From Winogradskyella jejuensis (GTDB lineage: Bacteria; Bacteroidota; Bacteroidia; Flavobacteriales; Flavobacteriaceae), in the NCBI RefSeq assembly GCF_900129745.1, contig NZ_FQWS01000001.1:124001-188000 (forward strand): a stretch of 64,000 nucleotides of DNA. The letters run 5' to 3'. This document shows, piece after piece, positions 1 to 9,442 of the stretch. Under the pieces are notes generated by a model, which searched no databases, was not told the DNA's origin, and saw nothing but the letters and a program-made list of their open reading frames with translations. Numbering within the stretch: the first letter of the stretch is position 1; the number at the start of each line of letters is the position of its first letter. Made by a program: the position numbers and the translations under genes.

Positions 1-114
1 GATGGGATATTTTCGGGCAAAATTACTGTGGTTGTAAAAAACAAAACCATGCTTAAAAAGCTGATTGATAATCTGAAAAAAATTAATGGTATCGATAAGG
101 TTTCACGTGTATAG
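1..114 (+). CDS. RelA/SpoT family (p)ppGpp synthetase/hydrolase, C-terminal end only
   Basis: The first 37 codons form an open frame that ends in TAG at 112-114. The residues (SGKITVVVKNKTMLKKLIDN, then a short tail ending in KVSRV) look like the last strand-helix-strand of a C-terminal ACT domain. ACT domains end the long RelA/SpoT proteins that make and hydrolyse the alarmone (p)ppGpp. Placement just before a Fur-family gene and purA supports this, because I recall that order from flavobacteria. The catalytic domains lie outside the window, so synthetase and hydrolase competence cannot be judged. Family assignment is inferred from a short tail plus context. Confidence 0.6.
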   Translation, partial: DGIFSGKITVVVKNKTMLKKLIDNLKKINGIDKVSRV

Positions 115-203
115 ATACCTTTGAAAAGTTGTTGATTTCTTTTTGGTTTTAGACAAAATTTATAATTCAGTTGCTACAATTTTGTTTAAATTTACACCTT
201 ATT

Positions 204-659
204 ATGAATGCAAAAACCGAAGAAAGTAATCAAGAAATAGTAAAACGCGTTTTTACTACTTTTTTAGAAGAAAATGGCCATAGAAAAACGCCTGAGCGTT
301 ATGCCATTCTTCAGGAGATATACGACAGTGAAGAACATTTTGACATAGAATCTCTCTACATCAAGATGAAAAACAAAAACTACCGTGTTAGTCGTGCTAC
401 GCTATACAATACAATCGAGTTACTTTTGGATTGTGCTTTGGTTCGTAAACATCAATTTGGGCAAAATCAAGCGCACTACGAAAAATCATATTTTGATAAA
501 CAGCATGATCACGTCATTCTTACAGATACTGGTGAGGTTATAGAATTCTGTGACCCACGCATTCAATCTATAAAAAAAACCATAGAAGAAGTTTTTGATA
601 TCGAAATCAACAACCATTCACTTTACTTCTATGGCAATCGCAAAAACAAAACAAACTAA
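204..659 (+). CDS. Fur-family transcriptional regulator lacking the zinc CxxC pairs
   Basis: 151-residue protein with the Fur layout: a winged helix with recognition helix around residues 61-82 ([15 protein letters not shown]), then a dimerisation domain with the H101-D102-H103 triad. Fur-type repressors bind DNA according to bound metal (iron, zinc, manganese) or peroxide. I chose the ATG at 204 because the frame open from 171 begins with an unlikely TTG leader, while the sequence from MNAKTEE fits the family. Oddity: the usual structural-zinc CxxC after the HDH triad is replaced by LTDTG, leaving only C116, and no C-terminal Cys pair is present. The metal or signal sensed cannot be read from sequence. 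The stop lies 6 nt before purA, so the two are probably co-transcribed. Confidence 0.85.
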   Translation: MNAKTEESNQEIVKRVFTTFLEENGHRKTPERYAILQEIYDSEEHFDIESLYIKMKNKNYRVSRATLYNTIELLLDCALVRKHQFGQNQAHYEKSYFDKQHDHVILTDTGEVIEFCDPRIQSIKKTIEEVFDIEINNHSLYFYGNRKNKTN

Positions 660-665
660 CATATA

Positions 666-1940
666 ATGGCAGTAGATTTACTACTAGGTTTACAATGGGG
701 TGATGAAGGCAAAGGAAAAATTGTCGATGTACTTACCTCTAAATACGATATCATTGCGCGTTTCCAAGGCGGGCCAAACGCAGGGCATACGCTAGTCTTT
801 AATGGACGAAAGCATGTATTACATACGATTCCTTCAGGGATTTTTCATGATAATACTGTGAATTTAGTTGGTAATGGTGTTGTTATTGACCCTGTTATCT
901 TTAAAAAAGAATTAGATAAGCTTGATGAGCAAGATGTAGATTATAAAAAATCACTTTTAATTTCTCGAAAAGCTCACATTATTTTGCCAACTCACCGCTT
1001 ATTAGACGCTGCTAGTGAAGCTTCAAAAGGAAAAGCAAAAATTGGTTCTACTCTAAAAGGTATTGGTCCAACGTATATGGATAAAACAGGGAGAAACGGT
1101 ATCCGTGTTGGAGATATTGAATTAGCCGATTGGAAAGAAAAGTACAGAGCTTTGGCAGATAAGCACCAAGCGATGATAGACTTTTACAACGTTGATATTC
1201 AATATAATTTAGATGAACTTGAAGCAGAGTTTTTCGCAGCAGTAGAAACGTTAAAATCGCTCACATTTATTGATTCTGAAGAGTATATCCATCAAGAACA
1301 AGCCTCTGGAAAATCAATTCTAGCAGAAGGTGCACAAGGTTCCTTGTTAGATATTGATTTTGGTACGTATCCATTCGTCACCTCATCTAACACAACGGCA
1401 GCAGGTGCATGTACAGGACTTGGTGTAGCACCAAACCAAATTGGTAAGGTGTATGGTATTTTTAAAGCATATACTACACGTGTTGGTTCTGGGCCTTTCC
1501 CAACAGAGTTGTTTGATAAAGATGGTGAAACTATGGGACGTGTTGGTCATGAATTTGGTGCAACTACAGGTCGTCCTAGACGTTGCGGATGGTTAGATTT
1601 AGTAGCATTACGTTACGCATGTCAAGTCAATGGCGTTACTGAATTAATTATGATGAAAGGTGATGTACTTTCTGGTTTTAAAACTTTAAAAGTGTGTACA
1701 GCCTATAAATACAAAGGTGAGACTATTACACACCTTCCTTATAATATTGAAGAAGAAAATGTAACACCTATCTATACTGAAATTAAAGGTTGGGACGCTG
1801 ATTTAACAGGCATGACAGAAGCTTCACAATTACCAGAAGCTCTAAATGGCTATGTAGAGTTTTTAGAAAAAGAATTAAACATTCCAATTACTGTAGTTTC
1901 TGTAGGTCCAGATAGAAAGCAAACTATACATAGAAAGTAA
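666..1940 (+). CDS. purA: Adenylosuccinate synthase
   Basis: 424 residues, the usual length for PurA. It joins IMP and aspartate using GTP to form adenylosuccinate, the first committed step from IMP to AMP, in the cytosol. The N-terminal GTP-binding loop QWGDEGKGK (residues 10-18) contains the catalytic aspartate, and NAGHT (38-42) carries the catalytic histidine. Further on are the IMP-contacting GATTGRPRRCGW segment and the C-terminal VGPDRKQTI guanine-binding signature. All key residues are intact. It follows the Fur-like gene by 6 nt and precedes the LptA-like gene, so it sits inside a short operon with unrelated functions. Confidence 0.97.
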   Translation: MAVDLLLGLQWGDEGKGKIVDVLTSKYDIIARFQGGPNAGHTLVFNGRKHVLHTIPSGIFHDNTVNLVGNGVVIDPVIFKKELDKLDEQDVDYKKSLLISRKAHIILPTHRLLDAASEASKGKAKIGSTLKGIGPTYMDKTGRNGIRVGDIELADWKEKYRALADKHQAMIDFYNVDIQYNLDELEAEFFAAVETLKSLTFIDSEEYIHQEQASGKSILAEGAQGSLLDIDFGTYPFVTSSNTTAAGACTGLGVAPNQIGKVYGIFKAYTTRVGSGPFPTELFDKDGETMGRVGHEFGATTGRPRRCGWLDLVALRYACQVNGVTELIMMKGDVLSGFKTLKVCTAYKYKGETITHLPYNIEEENVTPIYTEIKGWDADLTGMTEASQLPEALNGYVEFLEKELNIPITVVSVGPDRKQTIHRK

Positions 1941-2030
1941 GTTATAAACTTTGCTTTATTGCTGTTAAAAAAACTGTTAACTGATACTAAAGCAAAAGTA
2001 AAACGGTTACTAGTCAATAAAAACAAAGTT

Positions 2031-3845
2031 TTGAAAGTACTAAAATTCGTCATCCTACTCTTCTGTTGTACCCTTACAACTGTTGGTTTTTCGCAAAAGA
2101 AAGACAAGCTTAAGATTATATATGCCGGAAAAGGTTTTACGAACAATAATAGTGAAGACGGTGCCTTAACATTTCTAAGAGACAATCAGCAACAAGTTCA
2201 TTTTGTACATAATGGTGTAAATCTGTATTGCGATAAAGCCGTTTGGTACAAAAAACAAGATTTTATAGAAGCCTTTAGTAATGTAAAAATGGTTCAAGGT
2301 GATACTATTACCATGACGGCTAAGTACGTGGAGTATAGTGGTAAAACTGAGCTTGCTTTTGCTCGAGGCGATGTGATTTTAAAAGAACCTGCTTCTACCC
2401 TAACCACTGAAAAGCTTCATTTTGACCGTACGAAACAACAAGCTTATTACGATACTTCTGGTAAAGTAGTAAGAGATTCTTCTGGCACCATTACTAGCCG
2501 AATTGGTCGCTATTACATGCAGCCAAAAAAATATCAATTTATTGATAGTGTGGTCTTAGTCAATCCAGAATACACTCTCAAAACTAAACGCCTCGATTTC
2601 TTTAACGAATCTGGGCACGCCTATATTTTCGGACCTTCAACCATAACAGGAGAAAACGATAAAATATACTGCGAACGTGGTTTTTACGACACACAAGAAG
2701 ATTTTGGTTATTTTGAACGTAATGCAAAAATAGACTACGATGACCGTGAAGTCAAAGGAGACAGTATGTACTTTGACCGTAAACTCAATTTCGCTTCAGC
2801 GACTAATAATATTGTAGTTACAGACACCATAAACAATAGTATTGCCAAAGGTGATTATGCAGAAGTTTGGAAAGCCAAAGATTCGCTATTTATTACAGGC
2901 CGGGCATTAGCTATCTCTGTTCAAGAAAAAGATTCAATTTATATGCATAGTGATACACTGATGCTTACTGGACCAGAAGAACATCGTATCACAAGAGCTT
3001 ATTACAATGCTAAAATATACAAGAGTGATTTAGCAGGCAAAGCAGACTCTATTCACGCCGACCATAAAACTGGGCTTACCGAAATGATAAACTTATCACG
3101 TTTTAGTACGAATGACCCTTTTGCTACAAAACGAAAACCCGTAATTTGGAATTTAGACAACCAAATGTCTGGAGATACCATCCACTTAATTTCTAATGTT
3201 GAAACTAAAAAACTAGATTCCCTAAAAGTCTTCTATAATGCTTTTTTGGTGAGTAAAGACACTATAAGTGATGATGGTTACAACCAAACCAAAGGAAAAG
3301 AACTCATAGGATTATTCAAGGAGAATAAGCTATACAATGTTGATATTATAAAAAATGCTGAAGTTATTTACTACTCAAGAAACGGAATTGGCGAATTAAT
3401 AGGCATTAATAAGTCTAAATCTGGGAGCATTAATATTAGTATTGATAATAATGAAATACAAGAAATACGATTAATCAATAAGGTCGATGGTGATTTAAGT
3501 CCTGAATCTTTATTTCCTAAAAATGCGAATAGATTAAGAGGTTTTGACTGGCGCGGAGAAGAACGCCCTAACAGTGTTGAAGATTTATTTAAAGACGACC
3601 CACCATTAAAACTACCAGTCATAAAAGGTTTGGACGATTACGTGCCGCCAGAAGACTTTTTTGATAAAGATGTGAGAGCCAGAGTAAAAGCAGCTGAACC
3701 TAACGATAAGACTAAAGAAAATAAAGCTGCAAGAAATATTCCTGACCCTTCGAATAGCTCTGGGCAACAAAAAACAAAGGCTCCAAATAAAAAGTTAATT
3801 CAAGAAGTAAAATCTGATAACAAAAAGAAAGCTTCAGGCAATTAA
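2031..3845 (+). CDS. OstA/LptA-like periplasmic protein (LPS transport family)
   Basis: About 604 residues, with an N-terminal signal peptide (basic start, VLKFVILLFCC core, cleavage near VGFSQ). The body carries repeated short beta-strand motifs such as GDxxxMxAxYxEY and GDSMYFDRK. These are typical of the OstA/LptA jelly-roll fold that carries lipopolysaccharide across the periplasm. The C-terminal 80 residues are Lys/Pro-rich and probably disordered. No in-frame ATG exists near the 5' end. Candidate starts are TTG at 2031, which gives a compact signal peptide, or TTG at 1959, which adds 24 basic residues. I prefer 2031. The protein is much longer than E. coli LptA (about 185 residues), as I recall for Bacteroidota homologues. 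It ends 1 nt before the aminotransferase gene. Confidence 0.75.
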   Translation: MKVLKFVILLFCCTLTTVGFSQKKDKLKIIYAGKGFTNNNSEDGALTFLRDNQQQVHFVHNGVNLYCDKAVWYKKQDFIEAFSNVKMVQGDTITMTAKYVEYSGKTELAFARGDVILKEPASTLTTEKLHFDRTKQQAYYDTSGKVVRDSSGTITSRIGRYYMQPKKYQFIDSVVLVNPEYTLKTKRLDFFNESGHAYIFGPSTITGENDKIYCERGFYDTQEDFGYFERNAKIDYDDREVKGDSMYFDRKLNFASATNNIVVTDTINNSIAKGDYAEVWKAKDSLFITGRALAISVQEKDSIYMHSDTLMLTGPEEHRITRAYYNAKIYKSDLAGKADSIHADHKTGLTEMINLSRFSTNDPFATKRKPVIWNLDNQMSGDTIHLISNVETKKLDSLKVFYNAFLVSKDTISDDGYNQTKGKELIGLFKENKLYNVDIIKNAEVIYYSRNGIGELIGINKSKSGSINISIDNNEIQEIRLINKVDGDLSPESLFPKNANRLRGFDWRGEERPNSVEDLFKDDPPLKLPVIKGLDDYVPPEDFFDKDVRARVKAAEPNDKTKENKAARNIPDPSNSSGQQKTKAPNKKLIQEVKSDNKKKASGN

Positions 3846-3846
3846 T

Positions 3847-5022
3847 ATGCAAGACGATTTCTTTAAATATCAAGCACAGACCACACCGCATCCATTAGCC
3901 ATGAAGGTTAGTCATGCTAAAGGAAGTTATATTTACGACACCTCTGGTAAAGCACATCTAGACTTTGTTGCAGGAGTTTCGGCAACGCCACTAGGACACA
4001 GACATCCAAAAGTAGTTTCGGCCATAAAATCACAGCTGGACAAATACCTTCATGTGATGGTTTATGGCGAATATATCCAAGAGCCCGCTGTTGAACTATC
4101 AAAACTTTTAGCAAAGCACCTACCAGAATCTTTAAGCACCACTTATCTTGTAAATTCTGGCACCGAAGCCATTGAGGGTAGCATTAAACTTGCACGTCGT
4201 TATACAGGTCGTTCCGAAATCATTTCAGCAAAAAACGCCTATCATGGCAATACTTTAGGTTCGCTTAGTTTAATGGATTATCAAGAACGTAAGCGTCCGT
4301 TTCTACCGTTAATGCCAGATGTTAAGCATATTGCCTTTAATTGCGAATTCTGTTTAAATAACATCACAAAAAAAACGGCAGCTGTTGTTTTAGAGACTAT
4401 ACAAGGTGGCGCAGGATTTATAGAGCCGCTAAATGATTACCTCAAAAAAGTAAAATCACGATGTGAAGATGTGGGAGCATTACTCATTCTAGATGAAATA
4501 CAACCTGGTTTTGGACGGACAGGACAATTATTTGGATTTCAAAATTACAATTGTGTCCCAGACATATTAGTCACAGGCAAAGGACTTGGAGGTGGAATGC
4601 CTATTGGGGCTTTTACTGCTTCAGAAGAGATGATGTCTTCGCTCAAAGACAACCCTAAACTTGGTCATATCACGACGTTTGGTGGTCATCCCGTAATTGC
4701 TGCCGCTGCGTTGGCTACTTTAAAAGAAATCACGGAGTCTGACTTAATGTCACAAGCGCTTGAAAAAGAAAAACTCATAAGACAGCATCTTCAACATCCA
4801 AAAATTAAAGAAATAAGAGGTCGAGGTTTAATGCTTGCTGCGCTTACCGAATCTGCCAATATTACAAATGAAGTGATATTAAAAGCTAAAGACCAAGGAC
4901 TTATATTATTCTGGTTGCTTTTTGAACCCAGAGCTATTAGGATAACACCTCCGCTTACCATCTCAGAAGCAGAAATAATCGAAGGTTGTAAAACCATAAC
5001 CACCATTCTTGACCAAATATAA
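3847..5022 (+). CDS. Class III pyridoxal-phosphate aminotransferase (acetylornithine/aspartate aminotransferase family)
   Basis: 391 residues with the full class III fold. The phosphate-binding NSGTEA motif is near residue 104, the cofactor-contacting DEIQ is at 216-219, and the Schiff-base lysine is K245 in VTGKGLGGGMPIGAF. These enzymes move an amino group from an omega-amino donor to a keto acid. Arg, ornithine, GABA and lysine pathways all use relatives, and the substrate cannot be fixed here. No other arginine-biosynthesis gene is nearby, so an argD role is not supported. The start ATG lies 1 nt after the preceding stop, so translational coupling is likely. Confidence 0.85.
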   Translation: MQDDFFKYQAQTTPHPLAMKVSHAKGSYIYDTSGKAHLDFVAGVSATPLGHRHPKVVSAIKSQLDKYLHVMVYGEYIQEPAVELSKLLAKHLPESLSTTYLVNSGTEAIEGSIKLARRYTGRSEIISAKNAYHGNTLGSLSLMDYQERKRPFLPLMPDVKHIAFNCEFCLNNITKKTAAVVLETIQGGAGFIEPLNDYLKKVKSRCEDVGALLILDEIQPGFGRTGQLFGFQNYNCVPDILVTGKGLGGGMPIGAFTASEEMMSSLKDNPKLGHITTFGGHPVIAAAALATLKEITESDLMSQALEKEKLIRQHLQHPKIKEIRGRGLMLAALTESANITNEVILKAKDQGLILFWLLFEPRAIRITPPLTISEAEIIEGCKTITTILDQI

Positions 5023-5178
5023 TCCAACTTCTTTTTGAAAGAAGACGTCATCTGGTACGACTATTGTACTTCACATTGAAATTACACTGTTAATTAATTT
5101 GTTAAAAACATTGACAGGCTAAAATTCAAACTTCAATCTATAACACTAAATTTATTTTGTTGAACATTATATCTGCCT

Positions 5179-6585
5179 ATGGAGTATAGTCATAACGAAG
5201 ATTTTAATAACATATCGCTAACGAAGTTTGAATCCATGTTAAAAACAAACGACGTTTTGTTTTTCGACTCAAACGAATTTGAAAACATTATCCACCATTA
5301 TCTCGAAAATGGTAAAATTTCACTAGCAAAAAAAGCTATAAAAATGGGACTGCAACAGCATCCCAGTTCAATAAATCTTCGACTCTTCAAAATTGAAATT
5401 CTAGTTATAGAAAACAAGTTTGAAACAGCTAATGAGATACTCGAAGAACTCCACTATTTAGAGCCAAATAACGAAGAAATTTATATACAGAAAGCTAATG
5501 TGCTATCTAAACAAGATATGCATGAACAAGCTATAAATGCGTTATTAATTGCCCTAGATTTATCAGATTCTGAAGAAGGTGAAAGCGATTTGTATGGACT
5601 TATTGGTATGGAGTATTTGTTCTTAGAACAATTTGAAAATGCCCTATTGTATTTTCAAAAATGTCTTGAAGAAGATTACACAGATTACTCTGCCTTGCAT
5701 AACGTCATTTACTGCTTCGACTTTCTAGACAAAAATCAAGAGGCTATTGATTTTCTAAATGCTTATCTGGATACCAATCCTTATTGTGAAGTGGCATGGC
5801 ATCAGTTAGGCCGACAATATTTCGCCTTAAAAGATTACAAACGTGCAAGTACTGCGTTTGATTTTGCTATTATCTCAGACGATACATTTATAGGCGCTTA
5901 TTTAGAAAAAGGGAAAGTCTTAGAAAAGCAAAAAAAATATACTGAAGCTATTGAGAATTATAAAATCACTCTGGCTTTAGAAGACCCAACATCTTTTGCT
6001 TTACTTCGTATTGGTTATTGTTACGAAAAGCTAGGCGAAGATGATTTAGCCGTACAATTTTTTAACCAAACAGTTGAGGAAGACCCACTTTTGGATAAAG
6101 GTTGGATAGCCATTACTAAGTTCTATGCTAAGCATCAAAATTACCAAAAGGCACTTCATTTTATCAAAAAAGCAGTAAATATTGACAGTGATAATGTACT
6201 TTACTGGAAACTTTATGCTAAAATAAATCTACGTCTTAATTTTCTAGAAGAAGCTGAGCAAGGTTTTAAACGTACATTAGAATTGGGCAACTATGAAATT
6301 GACACTTGGTTACACCGCTCAGACATTTTAATTAAGCTTGGTGAATATGACGCTGCTATATATAATTTATTACAAGCTGTAGAGTTTTATCCGGAATCTG
6401 CAGAAATAGAATACCGTTTAGGCGGCTTGTATTTCAAGATTTTGGAACAAGACAAAGGACGTTACCATTTAAAAAATGCATTACGCTTAAATAAAGATTA
6501 CGATTTTATTATTGAAGAGTTGTTTCCTAATCTTCAAAATAAACCTGTGGTAAAGGCTATTATTTCGTCTTCAAAAAAATCTTAA
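5179..6585 (+). CDS. Tetratricopeptide-repeat protein
   Basis: 468 residues made almost entirely of helical repeats. At least ten 34-residue TPR units are visible from about residue 55 to 450, for example ALLYFQKCLEED, AIENYKITLALED, ALHFIKKAVNID and AIYNLLQAVEFYP. No signal peptide or membrane segment is present, so it is probably cytosolic. TPR arrays form protein-docking superhelices, but no partner or catalytic domain is evident. It stands between a 156-nt intergenic stretch and the DUF368 pair on the same strand. From memory a similar TPR protein often sits at this place in flavobacteria, but the function is unknown. Confidence 0.85.
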   Translation: MEYSHNEDFNNISLTKFESMLKTNDVLFFDSNEFENIIHHYLENGKISLAKKAIKMGLQQHPSSINLRLFKIEILVIENKFETANEILEELHYLEPNNEEIYIQKANVLSKQDMHEQAINALLIALDLSDSEEGESDLYGLIGMEYLFLEQFENALLYFQKCLEEDYTDYSALHNVIYCFDFLDKNQEAIDFLNAYLDTNPYCEVAWHQLGRQYFALKDYKRASTAFDFAIISDDTFIGAYLEKGKVLEKQKKYTEAIENYKITLALEDPTSFALLRIGYCYEKLGEDDLAVQFFNQTVEEDPLLDKGWIAITKFYAKHQNYQKALHFIKKAVNIDSDNVLYWKLYAKINLRLNFLEEAEQGFKRTLELGNYEIDTWLHRSDILIKLGEYDAAIYNLLQAVEFYPESAEIEYRLGGLYFKILEQDKGRYHLKNALRLNKDYDFIIEELFPNLQNKPVVKAIISSSKKS

Positions 6586-6628
6586 GGCTAAAAATCCATA
6601 CCTTAGCGTTTCATTTTTATAATTACTT

Positions 6629-7603
6629 ATGCAACGCAGCTTTTTTAGCTATCTAACTGTGACTTTAAAGGGCATCGCCATGGGTGCTGCTGATGTTGTT
6701 CCTGGAGTTTCTGGAGGAACAATCGCTTTTATTTCTGGTATTTACGAAGAACTTATAGAAAGTATAGATAATCTTAATCTTGGCGTTTTTAAAGTTTGGA
6801 AAAAATCAGGATTTAAAACCGCTTGGAAATCAATTAATGGTACATTTTTATTAGCACTATTTTTTGGTATTGCTATAAGTATTTTATCTCTAGCTAAGGT
6901 GATTAAATGGCTTTTGCATAATGAGCCAGTCTTACTTTGGGCTTTCTTTTTTGGATTGGTATTAGCTAGTATTTTATATATCGCTAAGCAAATTAAAACT
7001 TGGTCGCCCGTAATTTTTGCAGCTATAGCCATTACTTCTATAATGTCTTATTTTATTACGTTGGCTGAGCCTTTTGCGTCACCAGAAAGTCCATTTTACT
7101 TATTATTTTGTGGATTTATTGCCATTATCGCCATGATTTTACCAGGTGTTTCTGGTGCCTTTATATTATTAATTCTTGGTGCTTACCAGACAGCTATTGA
7201 CACCATTAATAATCTTAGAGATGGACTATTTACTGGTAATATGGAACTCTTTAAAGATGCACTTATCAATTTTATTTTACTAGCCATTGGCGCTATAATT
7301 GGCCTAAAAGTGTTTAGTAAAATCCTGAATTGGATGTTTAAGCATAAAAAGAATATAACACTTGCTATTCTCACAGGATTTATGATTGGCTCACTTAACA
7401 AGATTTGGCCTTGGAAAAAAATATTAAGTACCAGACTAAATTCTGAAGGCTTAGAGGTACCACTTTTAGAAAAAAGTATTTTACCAAATAATTTTGAAGG
7501 CGATAGCAAAATTATATGGGCAATCGTATTTATGATTATTGGTTTTTTAACTATCCTCATTCTAGAACGATTAGGAAAGGGAAAAGAAAATAAGTCAGCT
7601 TAA
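6629..7603 (+). CDS. DUF368 membrane protein, candidate undecaprenyl-phosphate translocase (copy 1)
   Basis: 324 residues with eight or more hydrophobic segments. It shows the two half-motifs that define DUF368: GAADVVPGVSGGT near residue 20 and ILPGVSGAFILLILGAY near 170. DUF368 proteins (PopT type) have been reported to return undecaprenyl phosphate, the lipid carrier for peptidoglycan and O-antigen units, to the inner leaflet. Assignment of that role here rests on the family, not on anything specific in this sequence. The next gene is a paralogue starting directly after this stop codon, which indicates tandem duplication and one transcript. Confidence 0.85.
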   Translation: MQRSFFSYLTVTLKGIAMGAADVVPGVSGGTIAFISGIYEELIESIDNLNLGVFKVWKKSGFKTAWKSINGTFLLALFFGIAISILSLAKVIKWLLHNEPVLLWAFFFGLVLASILYIAKQIKTWSPVIFAAIAITSIMSYFITLAEPFASPESPFYLLFCGFIAIIAMILPGVSGAFILLILGAYQTAIDTINNLRDGLFTGNMELFKDALINFILLAIGAIIGLKVFSKILNWMFKHKKNITLAILTGFMIGSLNKIWPWKKILSTRLNSEGLEVPLLEKSILPNNFEGDSKIIWAIVFMIIGFLTILILERLGKGKENKSA

Positions 7604-8623
7604 ATGGAAAGTACCCGCTCATTAAAAGACCGCGTATTTTTAGTCATAAAAGGCTTAGCCATGGGCGCAGCCAACAAAGTACCTGGAGTATCAGGCGGTG
7701 TTGTTGCTTTTGTTGCGGGATTTTATGAAGAGTTTATCTATTCACTCCAACGCGTTAATAAAACAGCTTTTAAATTACTGTTTAGCGGACGGCTCCAGAG
7801 TTTCTACAGATATATCAACGGTAAATTTTTATTTCTTTTGTTTCTAGGAATGATAATTAGTTATTTCAGTGTATCTAAACTTCTTGATTACCTAATTGAA
7901 CATTACGAACTCTACGTCTGGAGTACCTTTTTTGGGATGATTTTGGGCTCTATCTATTACATCAACAAAGATTTTAAAAATTGGAACTCTAAAACCATTA
8001 TCGCTCTCATTATTGGTGCAGCAATCGGCATAAGTATTAGTTTTTTAGACCCTGCTACAGAAAATGATAATTTAATATTTGTATTTCTGTGTGGTATCAT
8101 AAGCGTTTCCGGGATGACACTTCCAGGATTTTCGGGGTCATTTATACTTATTTTATTAGGAAACTATGTGCTATTGCTAGTAGATTCTGTTAATGCATTA
8201 TACGACACAATTGCTGATATATTCTCAGGTAATTTTGAATTTGTAAAAAACCAAGCACGCATACAGATGCTCAAAGTACTATCTGTGTTTACACTTGGTT
8301 CTGTAACAGGCTTAGTAACCTTTTCCCACTTACTAAACTACATATTAAAGCATTACAAGAGTATAACGCTTGCCACTATCATTGGCTTTATTATTGGTTC
8401 TTTAGGTGTTGTATGGCCTTGGAAGAAGACCGTTTTTAAAACGGCTGAGGACGGAAGCGCTATCTTAGACTCAACAGGCACACCTATAATAGAAAATTAC
8501 AAACGTTTTATTCCCGAATTAAACTCAGAAACTTATTTAGCCATAGCTTATATTGTCTTTGGTATTTTAATAGTTTTAGCACTCGAATGGTATGGACAAC
8601 GCACAAAGCGAATTAAAATATAA
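7604..8623 (+). CDS. DUF368 membrane protein, candidate undecaprenyl-phosphate translocase (copy 2)
   Basis: 339-residue paralogue of the preceding gene with the same architecture: GAANKVPGVSGGV near residue 22 and TLPGFSGSFILILLGNY in the second half. The two copies are clearly homologous along their length but diverged, including in the first motif (AADVV against AANKV), so they are not a recent duplication. The ATG follows the upstream TAA with no gap. Its end overlaps the aroE start by 32 nt. Possible roles are a heterodimer with copy 1 or a second condition-specific carrier translocase; sequence alone does not decide. Confidence 0.85.
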   Translation: MESTRSLKDRVFLVIKGLAMGAANKVPGVSGGVVAFVAGFYEEFIYSLQRVNKTAFKLLFSGRLQSFYRYINGKFLFLLFLGMIISYFSVSKLLDYLIEHYELYVWSTFFGMILGSIYYINKDFKNWNSKTIIALIIGAAIGISISFLDPATENDNLIFVFLCGIISVSGMTLPGFSGSFILILLGNYVLLLVDSVNALYDTIADIFSGNFEFVKNQARIQMLKVLSVFTLGSVTGLVTFSHLLNYILKHYKSITLATIIGFIIGSLGVVWPWKKTVFKTAEDGSAILDSTGTPIIENYKRFIPELNSETYLAIAYIVFGILIVLALEWYGQRTKRIKI

Positions 8624-9350
8624 ATTTGGTCTAGTAGGAAAGGCTATCGATTACTCCTTTTCTCGTGGATATTTCGCTGAGAAGTTTCAAGCTGAAAACC
8701 TTCCACACAGCTACGTGAATTTCGATTTACAAGATATTACTGAATTTCCATCAATTTTTTCAGGTTCTGAAATTGTGAAAGGGCTTAATGTAACCATTCC
8801 GTATAAAGAAGCGGTTATTCCGTTTTTAGATAAACTAAATAAACAAGCAAAAAAAATAGGTGCTGTAAATACTATAAAGATTTCAAAAAAAGGAAAATTA
8901 ATTGGTTATAATACTGATTTTTACGGCTTTAAAAACTCACTAAAACCACACTTAAAAAAGCATCATAAAAAGGCGCTTATTTTAGGAACTGGCGGTGCAT
9001 CAAAAGCTATTGCTTATGCACTAAAGCAACTCAAAATAGAGTACTATTTTGTATCGCGTAGTAAAAAAGAACAGGTAACCTACACCTACTCAGATTTAAC
9101 AGAAAAAATAATCGAAGACCACCAAATAATAATCAACTGCTCTCCTGTTGGTACATTTCCAAATATCAATGCTTGTCCAGATATTCCTTATGAGGGCATT
9201 ACACAACAACACATTCTTTACGATTTAATATATAACCCAGAGCAAACTAAATTTTTACAATGCGGAGTATCTCAAAATGCTATCACCATAAACGGCCGAA
9301 AAATGTTAGAGTTACAAGCCGAAAAATCTTGGGAAATTTGGAACAAATAA
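8592..9350 (+). CDS. aroE: Shikimate dehydrogenase
   Basis: 252 residues. It reduces 3-dehydroshikimate to shikimate with NADPH in aromatic amino-acid and chorismate synthesis. The N-terminal substrate domain has FGLVGKAIDYSFS and the catalytic lysine in NVTIPYKE (about residue 72). The paired aspartate is in GYNTDFYGF (about 108), and the Rossmann loop is GTGGASKA. No other in-frame start lies closer to the conserved FGLVG segment, so ATG 8592 is used. It overlaps the upstream DUF368 gene by 32 nt in another frame, suggesting translational coupling. The length is slightly below the usual 270-290 residues, because of a compact N-terminus and a short NADP domain. Confidence 0.93.
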   Translation: MDNAQSELKYKFGLVGKAIDYSFSRGYFAEKFQAENLPHSYVNFDLQDITEFPSIFSGSEIVKGLNVTIPYKEAVIPFLDKLNKQAKKIGAVNTIKISKKGKLIGYNTDFYGFKNSLKPHLKKHHKKALILGTGGASKAIAYALKQLKIEYYFVSRSKKEQVTYTYSDLTEKIIEDHQIIINCSPVGTFPNINACPDIPYEGITQQHILYDLIYNPEQTKFLQCGVSQNAITINGRKMLELQAEKSWEIWNK

Positions 9351-9442
9351 CACCACTCTTCTTTCGCTTTGTTTTATACTAAAAGCTTTGTATTTGCAAG
9401 TCATTTGTTATCTTTAACGTCCACATTTAAAAATAACGACAA

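Noticed and set aside
1850-2185. 111-codon minus-strand frame across the purA/OstA junction
   Set aside because: It overlaps two well-supported genes on the other strand and its protein has no recognisable domain.
3847-5022. Calling the class III aminotransferase argD
   Set aside because: No arginine-biosynthesis genes are adjacent, and class III members act on many substrates.
5028-5044. CTTCTTT/AAAGAAG hairpin after the aminotransferase gene as a terminator
   Set aside because: Only 7 A/T-rich base pairs and no T-run follow, so it is weak.
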